Below, piece after piece: positions 1-13,719 of a DNA stretch of 64,000 bases (the first letter of the stretch is position 1; each line of letters opens with the position of its first letter). The stretch lies in assembly GCA_905182995.1 (NCBI GenBank), contig CAJJDP010000086.1, positions 174,144 to 238,143 on the forward strand. The letters run 5' to 3'. The translations under genes and the position numbers were made by a program. Under the pieces are notes generated by a model. It made no database searches and had not been told where the DNA came from. It saw only the letters and a program-made list of their open reading frames with translations. This DNA comes from Paramecium octaurelia. Taxonomy: Eukaryota > Ciliophora > Oligohymenophorea > Peniculida > Parameciidae.

Positions 1-662
1 GATCATTGCACTATAGTTTACAGTGAATGGTTGATTCCTCAAGAGTTTTAATGTATAAATCTTACCTCATTAGAGATTTTATAGTGAACATATAATCTGC
101 TTAACTTGCATATAGACTGCAAACTCTATCCGTCCTATTCGAATGCCAATAAGAATTCAATAAGGTTGTACGAATAAAAAATATTACTCGAAAGGCAAGA
201 GTAAGACAAAGCAATTCGTTTGAATAGTAATAGACCTACCTAACTTAATATCATTACTTCACCTTCAACAAAATCGTTTTCAAATTAGAAACTATAATCA
301 TCCAAAAATGGTAAAGGAGATGCTGCTATAATTAATATCTCCAAAGATATTCCCAATGACTCTTTGCTAAATCCACCATACATATCTCCTTTACTTTCTC
401 TCCATTTCAATTTAGCTGCATTTCTTACTACTACTAATCCCATCAAAATTAAATTTGATATGAATATCACCCATAACAACACCTTACGTGCCTCTGGTTC
501 TTGATCATAATGGATCAATTCCAAAGTTATTACGGTTAAACCAGTCCCAATTAGGTTGAATACAAAGAAACTTAAATCCATCATTCTAAATCTAATCACT
601 ATCATCCAAACATCAATACCTTTGAAAACAGAGATTAGTTACTCTCCCATCCTCCAAAGCAT
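1..662 (-). CDS. SK-type potassium channel-like protein, 3' end outside window
   Basis: This is a multi-pass membrane protein read on the minus strand from an ATG at 662. Hydrophobic segments alternate with short charged loops. A segment ending SLEILIIAASPLPF resembles the S2-S3 region of small-conductance Ca2+-activated K+ channels, which carry LEILV..HPIP at the same place. Charged RFRMMDL precedes the first clear helix. The frame then runs through several TAA/TAG (Gln) codons to about 50, where TGA appears, so one or more introns must be removed before the gene leaves the window. The pore and calmodulin-binding region are not in view. An upstream coding exon is possible because a TGA sits at 735. 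The membrane character is clear; the SK assignment rests on one segment. Confidence 0.5.
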
Positions 663-1217
663 CCCCAGAAGAATCAAGATCCAAAAAAGGCACTTTATTA
701 TTAATAGGTTCTTGTCCTTAATTTGCTTAAGTATTCAGATATTCATGATCTGGTTATGTTTACATTATAATTATATAAATAAACTAAAAACCTCATTAAT
801 ATTACATTCTCTAGATCATCTTTTTACAGTCTAATTCAAATGAATATTCTTCTTTACATTAAATGGTTATTACTATTTATATACTAATGCATCTGGCTAT
901 CATAAATTTATTAAAATTTTTCTTTCAAATGTTTTAATACTGTGATATTATAATCATAGATTGACAATCGTTGTCTAAATTTGACCTCTATTACAATAAG
1001 AATTTATAAAGTCTCATTATTCTCATTTTAATGTGTATCATAGTTTCATTAAAAAATATGTTGAATTAATGAGATTTCCCTTTTTTTGAAATATTGACAT
1101 TAGAATAACTACCAATACAATCAAAATAGGTGTATCATTGATATATTAAGAAAATCAATTATTATATAATCATATCATATAAATTCTGATAAATAAAGTT
1201 TACAAAAAATTAAAAAA
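663..1217. other. Intergenic, AT-rich
   Basis: This is a divergent spacer between the channel-like gene and the cathepsin gene. Reading frames here are short and carry no recognisable domain. It presumably holds both promoters, but no defined element can be pointed to. Confidence 0.6.
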
Positions 1218-2778
1218 ATGATCAAACTCTTATTATTGGGAATAGTTATTTGCAATGCATTCAAAATAGCTGAAAATTTCAGTTGGGCAAATGTGGATGG
1301 CAAAAACTACTTAACTTACACAAGAAATCAGAATTCACCTCAATTTTGTAATGGAGGATGGGCATTTGCAGTGACAGGTGCATTGAGTGATAGAATCAAA
1401 ATAAAGAGAAATGCTGCCTTTCCTGAAATAGTCCTATCACCTTAAGTCTTAATCTCATGTGATACCTAATCAGATGGTTGTACTTCTGGATCTGCATTAA
1501 ATGCATATTAATATATAAAGGACAATTGGATATCTGACGAAACATGCACAAATTATGTTGCCAAGAAGGAAGAATGCAATGAAATGTCCCTATGTAAAAA
1601 CTGTTTTGAGGGAATGGGTTGTTGGGCACAACACAATTATTACATATACACAATTTCATCATATGGAACTCTACATGGACAAATAGAAATTATGTAAGAA
1701 GTTGTAACTAATGGACCGTAAATTATATTATTATGTTAGTGTATCTTGTCAACTTGGATAGAGCACTCATTATGTGGAAGTAGTAGGCTGGAGAACCAGT
1801 GACTAAACTACATACTGGATTGTGAAAAACACTTTGGGTCCAAAATATCCAAGTCTATACGAAGTTCCAATAGAGGAAATAACAGAATGCAGTTACGGAG
1901 AATTAAAGGATACATGGACAGAAGGAATCAGAAACACAACTAAATTAAATACAAGAATTGAAAAAAGATTTGAATCAAAACGTAAATCTTATTCTTTAGA
2001 TATGCTATAATTTCTATAATTGGATTAATTAATAATTACTCCATTTTCTAGTCTAAATGCAGATGTACCTACTTAATTTGATTGGAGAAATGTTGATGGT
2101 GTGAATTACTTAACAAACAACAGAAACCAACATATTCCCATTTATTGTGGTTCATGCTGGGCACATGCTGTCACTTCAACCATATCCGATAGAATTAACA
2201 TCAAATTAGGTAACAAATATCCTGTGGTCCTTCTTTCTATCCAATCAATGTTGAATTGTATGTCTGGAGGCAGTTGTGGAGGAGGTCTAACATAACCTAC
2301 TTTTAAACATATCCATCTGAATGGATTGACTGAAGAACATTGTCATACCTATGAGGCAATCAATGGAAAACGAGTCAGGTGTTCAGATGAGGATCAATGT
2401 CATCAATGCAATGAAGATGGATGTGAACCAGTTAAAAAGGCCAAGAAATACTTTGTGTCAGAATTTGGATATGTCAAAACTGCAAGAGATATGAAAATTG
2501 AAATCTTCAATAGAGGTCCTATTGTTTGTGGAGTATATGCCACCTAAGAATTAGATGATTATGAGGGTGGATATATCTTTTCACAAAAGACTAACAAAAC
2601 TATCCTTAATCATTATGTGTCTGTTGTTGGTTGGGGCGTTGAAAATGGAGTCGAATATTGGATTGTCAGAAATTCTTGGGGTACTTATTGGGGAGAGATG
2701 GGATTTGCAAAAATTAAGATGCATTCAGATAATCTACTCCTTGAACACTATTGCAGTTGGGGAGTCCCTAAGTTATGA
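1218..2778 (+). CDS. Tandem two-domain cathepsin X/Z-like protein, first domain catalytically dead
   Basis: Papain-family (C1A) protein of about 512 aa, with a signal peptide ([14 protein letters not shown]) and one 22-nt intron at 1718-1739. Two cathepsin X/Z-like domains lie in one frame. Both carry the family's VDG.NYLT..RNQ signature before the active site. Domain 1 reads CNGGWAF where CGSCWA is expected, so the catalytic Cys is Gly. Its His ([10 protein letters not shown]) and Asn (WIVKNTLG) remain, and the segment before the His is shortened. Domain 2 has the full triad: [20 protein letters not shown] and WIVRNSWG. No normal prodomain precedes domain 1; about 75 residues link the domains. 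The likely site of action is lysosomal/phagosomal or secreted. Domain 1 may act as a regulator or built-in pro-region, which is inference. The stop is 35 bp from the convergent kinase gene. Confidence 0.88.
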
Positions 2779-2813
2779 TCATTTAAATATTCGTGAAATA
2801 TATAAATTTTCAA

Positions 2814-4619
<1,806 letters not shown>

Positions 4620-4620
4620 N
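4620..4620. other. Assembly gap (single N)
   Basis: One ambiguous base marks a scaffold join. It sits exactly at the junction of the two 1375-bp copies. Confidence 0.99.
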
Positions 4621-5995
<1,375 letters not shown>

Positions 5996-7849
5996 AAACT
6001 TACAAAGGAAGAAATTGTTGATTTTTTTACTAGAATAACCATTTAATACACATTTCAATATCTTTTTTGTAGAATAACCATCTTAATATACAAATGAATT
6101 TCAGGATCAAGTTACAATTCTTGATAAAATGTTAGATGAGGTGGAATACTAGCTGCAAGATGATAATTGTTCTATTATTTAATAATCCAAATTTGAATAA
6201 TAGTATAAATCAAACCAATCAAACGAAATAGAATTTACATTTTGACTTTAAGATAAATTTAATGCCAAATATTTAAAATGAATAAATCATTTTATCAAAA
6301 ATCGAAGTAATTACTTATATTACTTAAACTTAATTTGTCTTCTAAATCTTATTCATTAAATGAATTATCAATAGATTTAGAATCAATGAATTCTCTATTA
6401 AAATAGAAGTTTATAAGAGAAAAAAGTATTTTTGTATTCTTAATTAATTAGTGTTTTAATTAATTAAAAAAGGGAAAATAATTAACTTCTGAAATTAAGT
6501 CATCAATATATTATTCTAATAAACTTAAAATTGTACTAAAATTTTGATCTTCAATGTTAGTATATAATGACAAAGCAAGGAATAGGAATTTATCTCTTTA
6601 ATCTGACACGAACCTTTTTTATACATAATTCTAATCTATTATAATCTTTACAGATAACTGAGATTTCATTTTTTCTTTTAATTCTTTTTAAGTGGTTATT
6701 ATTGTCTGTATTTATTCCATCATTTGTTTCTAATTTTATTAAAGCTATAAGAGTTAATTCAATTATCTTTTCTACTCTAATTCAATATTTTCGGTTTATA
6801 TGTCCGCTTTACGCTATTTCTTCAATTTTTTATCTCTTTCAAAATTGAAAGTATCATTTGTATAAAGGATTTCATTTTTATTAGATTTATGAGATTAAAA
6901 CCCATATAAATTAAGTTATCTAGATGATTAAAAAATGAAATACCGTCTAAAACTTGAATAATTATTATGTGTGAAATGCTTAACTAAAATACCAGATTTA
7001 AATTATTCTAGATCCAAAATTTTAAAACCATTTTTCTCTTCCAACAATTAAATTATCCCTTAATAATCTTCATTCTTTATTAAAAATAAATATACTTCTA
7101 GGATATTTCTAAGTGTCCCTATGAAATCTTTATTTTTTTTGATTTTTATCATGAGGGTGCTTAATAATCAAAAATATTTTTACAAATTTATAATTACAAA
7201 TAATATTTTTACAAATATTACGCTCATGATAAAATTACGTGTCTAGTAATAAACTTTAGTTTTAAATAGAGGTTATCAATGAGAGGGAAAATCAATATGA
7301 AAGTTCTTTTTTGTATGGTTTTATTTTAGGAAAATATCAAACTAATATTGATTTCCCCAACAATCGAAGAGTAACTGAAGAATTATTATACAGAGATTTG
7401 AGACTGTTCTATGATCTAAGAATTAGATTTTATCTAATTTTAATGTGAGTTTTTTAAATTCTTTATTAAATTTTCAGGAATGATAACGATTTCTTTTTAA
7501 ATTTGATGTGAATCAGTTTAGTTATAAAATATTAACTAAAAGTTGTAGTTCTTTCTAAGATTCTATGAATAAGAGATTAATCTTTGAAATTATAAAGTGG
7601 AAGTAAAGAGAAACAAATTAGATAAAAAATACATCATTTGAAGATACAAAAGATACTTACGAGTTAATTGGGCTTTAGGAGAGTAATAAAATTGTGTAAT
7701 AAGGAAATTGGAATGGATAATTTATCACAATTAAAAGAGTTTTGTAATTTAAAGATTTGAGAAAGAAGTGAATTTCTTTAATAAAGTATTGATCTGTATA
7801 TAATATTTTCAATGATTATAATCATTAATTAAAATATAAAGAAGAGAGA
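5996..7849. other. Poorly resolved region with open fragments
   Basis: A candidate gene at 6129-6848 is listed separately. From 6849 to 7260 nothing convincing is seen. Between about 7320 and 7771 plus-strand open stretches look coding, for example a frame rich in RRVTEELLYRDLRLF and then a 68-codon frame from 7565 containing IVQQGNWNGQFITIK. They could not be joined by ordinary short introns. They may be the start of the zinc-finger gene at 7850, a separate small gene, or remains of a decaying duplicate. Confidence 0.4.
6129..6848 (+). CDS. Hypothetical protein, possible membrane C-terminus
   Basis: No family recognised. A 220-codon frame appears once two introns of 29 nt (6203-6231) and 28 nt (6533-6560) are removed; both have GTA...TAG ends. 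The N-terminal part is polar (SKSYSLNELSIDLESMN), while the last 60 residues are hydrophobic (FFLLILFKWLLLSVF). There is no homology cue and the frame has no codon-level support beyond openness, so this could be chance or a decaying gene. It lies just past the end of the duplicated segment. Confidence 0.3.
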
Positions 7850-8686
7850 ATGGAAGAATTGAGTGCTTACCAAGCGTAATTAAATTCTGTGTTAGATTTG
7901 AATAATGTACTTCTAATAAAACCACGTTGTAAAGAATCTGTTGATAAGAAGATTGCAATTGATTATTCCCCGATGTATAGTGAGTAAGTTTAATACTAAA
8001 GTTCAGAGTTTTAGGGTGCATGCTAAATACAGTGCCAATACTAAACAATGATGGAGAGCCTTCTTAACATGGGTTTATCCTCTAGATAGATTAGGTTTGC
8101 TATTTCGATATAATTTAGCCTGTTCATTTAGCTAATAGTATACAATATAGATCTTAGTTTGAGAAGAAAGTTCAGGAAGTTTAGGAGAAGAACAAGGATT
8201 TAGTACATTTCTAATTATCATTTGAAGCTCTTCCCAAAACCAAGAGGAACTAAAATCTATTGCAATGTTTGTAAATTATATATAGAGGATTATCTATAAG
8301 TAAATATTAAATTCATAGTTTAGCACACAGAATCTAAGAACCACAAATTGAAGTTTAGGAAGAACAAAGTCATCAATCTCATCCATTCTATGGCTGATGA
8401 ATTTTAGAAGAATCGAAGTATGCCTCAAAATACACCGACTCTTCATTCCGATTCTGATAGATGTGGTTACTTCTCGTCCATCCAGGATGACAGCATTGAA
8501 CATCAAGACAGCACATAGTAAGAACCACATACTATTAAGAAGATCAAGTTGAATGAAGATGTCAGCGCTTTCAACAAGATGGGCAACTCGTATAAAATCA
8601 ATTTAAAATATTAGTCTTGTACATAGCTCCAATTAATCATTCAACGATAAGTACGGAAGGTAGTGTCTTTGAAGGAACAATTATGA
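7850..8686 (+). CDS. Putative C2H2 (U1/matrin-like) zinc-finger protein
   Basis: Frame from ATG 7850 to TGA 8684-8686, about 270-278 aa. A Cys pair (YCNVCKLYI) is followed by H-x5-H (HTESKNHKLKF), as in U1/matrin-type fingers. A 24-nt GTA...TAG stretch lies between the Cys pair and the His pair; it is a multiple of three without TGA, so both spliced and retained forms stay in frame. Removing it brings the Cys and His pairs to a compact spacing, so splicing is more likely. A basic stretch (RRKFRKFRRRTR) precedes the finger and could be a nuclear signal. The rest is polar. A nucleic-acid-binding role is inferred. The stop is 36 bp from the convergent fusion gene's stop. Confidence 0.6.
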
Positions 8687-8722
8687 GCAGCATTATATAT
8701 ATATAGATATATAACAGAATTA

Positions 8723-10775
8723 TCATCCTAAAAATTAAGTAATAAACTCTGAATGTGGAATGTTTAACTATATGTCTCTTGGATTTAAATGTTTGTGTCT
8801 CTGCATGCAAGCTTCTAGCGAGTTAATTTGTGGTTATAACTTAATAAATTACCACACATTATAAAATCTATCAAAAGCTTCTATTACATCTTTTTCAGTA
8901 AATTAAAATTGCTAAGATGAATTTATCTTTTCATTCTTAATATTCAAAGCCAACAACAAGCAACAAATTGCATATAATTGTCTTTCAATAATTAATTATT
9001 CATATCCCATAATAAAAAAGTCACAGAAAAAGTAAGATAACATTTAAGAGTCATTTGAAACTTTCAATTTTGAATTTATAATTTTCAAGAATTAAATTGG
9101 AGTTCTGTAAGTTAAGTTATAATCTAAAATTGAAAGAATTTGTTATTCCATATCAATAATTTGTTTTTCATTGTATTCATCTGCAGTAATATAAGCATAA
9201 GCATTACAATTTTCTTGTTTGAAATATTCCTTAGACCTTTCATTATAAACACTATAGATTTAATCAAATATATTACTCAGCTAATTTTAATGAAGTAACT
9301 CCAATCAATTACAAATCTTTCCTGTTAATTTTCATTGTTGATAGTACCAAATCTATGTAAATGATCGATAGATGCAATGTCTCATCCATCAATTCGAAAT
9401 GAATACAGACATCAATCAACCAATCAATTAAAGTACTCCGCATGGTTTGATTGATTTCTGTTTGGAATTCCAAATACTCCTTGAATTTCGGTTCTATATA
9501 ATAAATCTATGCATTTTGACTAACAGCATTTAAAAAAGGATGCTACACAATCTCAATGATGTCTAATCGGGTTTCTGGTTTAATACATAATAGTTTTTAT
9601 AATAAATCAATTCCATCATTACCTAAAATTTTATTAAGAGTAATCAATTTTTCGTAGATCTACTTTCTATTCTAAACTATGTCTATTATTTCACTTTTCT
9701 TTAGTTCATTGATCTATAAACTATACTTTCTCCACTAAGGGAATTTAATTTTGACATCACTTGAAATGGAATTCCAGTCATTTTCATCAGGTGAACCCAA
9801 AAATTGGAATACCTCAAACAAGTATTCGATTTCTGTTTTGCCACCAAATAAAGGACTCCTTAAGGCCAATTCTGCTAAAATACATCCCAATGACCAACTA
9901 TCAATTTCACAACTGTAATACTATTTTCTGAATAGCATTTCTGGAGCTCTATACCACAATCTTTTAACTTCTCTGTTTGATCTTTCTCTTTCCTTTGGAT
10001 CCTCTGGTGTATATGGAATTATGGGGAAGGTTTCTAATCTAGACATCCCAAAATCTGAAATTTTAACTACTTTATTATTTATGAAAATATTGTCCGGTTT
10101 CAAATTCCGATGTAATATATGGTTCTAATGTAAATATTCAACACCTTAACATATTTGCAAAAATAGAGACTTAATCTATTCAATTGATAACTCTGTCTAT
10201 TTCAATTAATCTCTTAAATTCAAAGGGTAATACTCATATAAGATTGATACAATATGATCAGTGATTTTAACCTAAACAATTGAAGCTATGTTAAGATGAG
10301 ATTTCAATGATCTCAGATACGAAATTTCTCTTAGAACTGATGTCTACACTCCATCATTATGATTTGCGTTTGCCTTAATCGTGTCAAGTTCTCGAAGCAC
10401 AAATTGTTAACCAGTCAATCTATTACAGACTTGATATAATTTGCCTTTCGATCTTCTTTCTTATAGAAATTTGAACTTCTAATATAGGTCATCAAATTAC
10501 AAAGGATTGTATCTGTTATAATACTAAAATCTCAATTAAAATCTTACATTCCAGAATTGTTGGCCTATTAATTACAAATATTGATGGTTGAGTGTCCTGA
10601 TGTGTTTATTAATCTCTTTTGGAGTTAAGAAAAGGAATAATTTATAAAGTAGAACTTTTGGTAACAGCAGTTTTTGCTTTACTTAAAATTCTCCCTTTTT
10701 ATTAGATGAACTTTAAACTAAAATATTCTCCTTCCCTTTCTGATTTTCGAATTCTCTTTTTTTTTTTAACAGCAT
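8723..10775 (-). CDS. F-box / CDK-like pseudokinase / cyclin fusion protein
   Basis: 667 aa after removal of introns of 24 nt (between F-box and kinase) and 25 nt (9252-9276, inside the cyclin). Residues ~37-76 look like an F-box: LPKVLLYKLFLFLTPKEI...FW. Residues ~90-407 form a CDK-type kinase fold with LREIS helix C, DFG (233-235), LWYRAPEM and an HPFL ending. Key positions are changed: the glycine loop is lost (QERRSKGKLY), the VAIK lysine is Arg120, and HRD is HRN (Asn216). Residues ~425-535 are a cyclin box (MRSTLIDWLIDV, YIDLVLS, LQLIGVTSLKLA, MEQQILSILDYNL), followed by a second cyclin fold to ~640. Family logic suggests an SCF substrate adaptor (as in cyclin F) with its own CDK-like partner attached. 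Catalytic activity is doubtful. The domain calls are strong for kinase and cyclin, moderate for the F-box. Confidence 0.88.
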
Positions 10776-11446
10776 TATTATTAATTATTAATATTATAAT
10801 AATTGTTAATCCAATAAAATAGTGTCATTTCAATCAATTTTGCTTGCATTCTATGGAAATCATAAATCAATATAATCAACAAACTTTAATTCAAATACAT
10901 CAAATTATGTGCAAATAAACATGTTATAGCCGATGTTTACAAAATTTATAACATTATCAAAAGATAAATTAGTATTAATAATTAAAAATTTTAAATATTA
11001 TCCAACTGTTTAAATCCTATTATAAATGATTGAAATACATAGTTTCCTTTTGTTATTTTATAAAAAATCAAGTAATATAGATGAAATACTTAATTAAGTC
11101 AAGCTTATTAATTAATTTCATCATTTATTTTCAATTATTGTATTTGAATTGTTCAATTATATAATCAACAAATATATATAAGTTTTTATGATGAATCTAA
11201 TTATCAAACTATAATAATGAATAAAGCTTTTCATCATAAACATATAAAGCAGCATCTTATATACCCAAACTCAAATATGAGATACTAAATTCAAGATCTT
11301 TAAGTTGTTCATTAGAGATGTAATTAATCATATGAACATTTAAGAATAATTTATTAGATAGGAATATTATCTCTATTTTGATTAGAATAAATATTTAAAT
11401 TAGAATTTATGTATATTATATGGAGAGCAATAAACTTAAATAATAC
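10776..11446. other. Intergenic, very AT-rich
   Basis: This lies upstream of the fusion gene and downstream of the truncated PX-WD40 copy. No frame longer than background is seen. The part from 11023 on recurs at 12372, being inside the duplicated segment. Confidence 0.6.
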
Positions 11447-12370
11447 TCATTTTAATTCTACAATATCTTCGTACTTAGTGTCTGAATGCCTTTTTTAATC
11501 TTTATGCCAAACAGCCATATCATCTTCATCATCGTCTTAGAAATTTTATTCAAATTGTTTTTATGCTTTTTTATAGAATTGTTCAACATTTTATTGTTTA
11601 GCTTATTATTAATCCTATTCTAATTCTTTTTCTACAATTTTTGGATCTCTCCAATGTTAAGGCATAGACCAAACCTTGATAACTTTGTCTTTAGCAGCTG
11701 TCAAAAGAGTTTAATCAGCATCTAGCCATTGCAATTTTGTAATATCAGAATCATGAGCCTTAAGTACATCTAAGTAATCATTAATGATATTACATAATTA
11801 TTGTGATTTTCGAGCATCCCATATAGTAACAGTGCCATCAATATTGCCAACATAGATTTCACCTCTTTTTGATGACCATCCAATTTCTCTGCTTTTTGAC
11901 TTCCCATTTAATGAAGCCACTTCCTTAGAATATTATTCTCTTCCAGGTAATTATATATCTATTATTAAAATAACTCCGTTTTCATGACTAATTGAAAATA
12001 AATAATTCCTTTGGTTATCTATGAAAAATCCTCTAATAAACAATTGATTGGTTGGGATTTTAATAACCAACTTAGGTCGTTTCTAAATGTTTTGATATCA
12101 ATAATATACTTTCTCAATATCATAGATAAATATTTCTCCATGTCTATCTCCTACGAATGTCTTTTTCCTTTCTTCACTACCTAATAGACATGTTAATTCA
12201 TATTAATCAGGTTCGATTTCTAAATTATAATTAAGATTAAATTTAACCTGCTACTAATTCCCCTTTTCTAAGATTTAAGACTCTATATTTTCTATCTTTG
12301 GATATGGAATGTAAATATTTCCTTTTATTATCATAATACAATCCCATAACCCTGTCTGTATGTTGCTCAA
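11023..12370. repeat. Direct repeat, copy 1 (probable assembly overlap)
   Basis: 1348 bp identical by eye to 12372-13719 (offset 1349), with one N between. It has the same pattern as the repeat at 3245/4621 and is best read as unmerged contig ends. Confidence 0.9.
11447..12370 (-). other. Truncated copy of the PX-WD40 gene (artefact)
   Basis: Carries only the C-terminal WD40 half and stop codon of the gene at 12796-14548, cut at the N. It should be disregarded as a separate gene. Confidence 0.85.
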
Positions 12371-12371
12371 N
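12371..12371. other. Assembly gap (single N)
   Basis: Single N exactly between the two 1348-bp copies. Confidence 0.99.
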
Positions 12372-13719
12372 TAAATGATTGAAATACATAGTTTCCTTTT
12401 GTTATTTTATAAAAAATCAAGTAATATAGATGAAATACTTAATTAAGTCAAGCTTATTAATTAATTTCATCATTTATTTTCAATTATTGTATTTGAATTG
12501 TTCAATTATATAATCAACAAATATATATAAGTTTTTATGATGAATCTAATTATCAAACTATAATAATGAATAAAGCTTTTCATCATAAACATATAAAGCA
12601 GCATCTTATATACCCAAACTCAAATATGAGATACTAAATTCAAGATCTTTAAGTTGTTCATTAGAGATGTAATTAATCATATGAACATTTAAGAATAATT
12701 TATTAGATAGGAATATTATCTCTATTTTGATTAGAATAAATATTTAAATTAGAATTTATGTATATTATATGGAGAGCAATAAACTTAAATAATACTCATT
12801 TTAATTCTACAATATCTTCGTACTTAGTGTCTGAATGCCTTTTTTAATCTTTATGCCAAACAGCCATATCATCTTCATCATCGTCTTAGAAATTTTATTC
12901 AAATTGTTTTTATGCTTTTTTATAGAATTGTTCAACATTTTATTGTTTAGCTTATTATTAATCCTATTCTAATTCTTTTTCTACAATTTTTGGATCTCTC
13001 CAATGTTAAGGCATAGACCAAACCTTGATAACTTTGTCTTTAGCAGCTGTCAAAAGAGTTTAATCAGCATCTAGCCATTGCAATTTTGTAATATCAGAAT
13101 CATGAGCCTTAAGTACATCTAAGTAATCATTAATGATATTACATAATTATTGTGATTTTCGAGCATCCCATATAGTAACAGTGCCATCAATATTGCCAAC
13201 ATAGATTTCACCTCTTTTTGATGACCATCCAATTTCTCTGCTTTTTGACTTCCCATTTAATGAAGCCACTTCCTTAGAATATTATTCTCTTCCAGGTAAT
13301 TATATATCTATTATTAAAATAACTCCGTTTTCATGACTAATTGAAAATAAATAATTCCTTTGGTTATCTATGAAAAATCCTCTAATAAACAATTGATTGG
13401 TTGGGATTTTAATAACCAACTTAGGTCGTTTCTAAATGTTTTGATATCAATAATATACTTTCTCAATATCATAGATAAATATTTCTCCATGTCTATCTCC
13501 TACGAATGTCTTTTTCCTTTCTTCACTACCTAATAGACATGTTAATTCATATTAATCAGGTTCGATTTCTAAATTATAATTAAGATTAAATTTAACCTGC
13601 TACTAATTCCCCTTTTCTAAGATTTAAGACTCTATATTTTCTATCTTTGGATATGGAATGTAAATATTTCCTTTTATTATCATAATACAATCCCATAACC
13701 CTGTCTGTATGTTGCTCAA
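12372..13719. repeat. Direct repeat, copy 2 (probable assembly overlap)
   Basis: Second copy of 11023-12370. It continues into unique sequence that completes the 5' half of the PX-WD40 gene, so this is the copy to keep. Confidence 0.9.

Noticed and set aside
1-600. Telomere or chromosome end at the window start
   Set aside because: No G/C-rich telomeric repeats (CCCCAA or CCCAAA type) are present at either edge; a partial gene runs off each end.
8690-8712. TA-rich microsatellite-like runs (also at ~30809 and ~53990)
   Set aside because: Short TATATA runs are expected between genes at this base composition and show no longer period.
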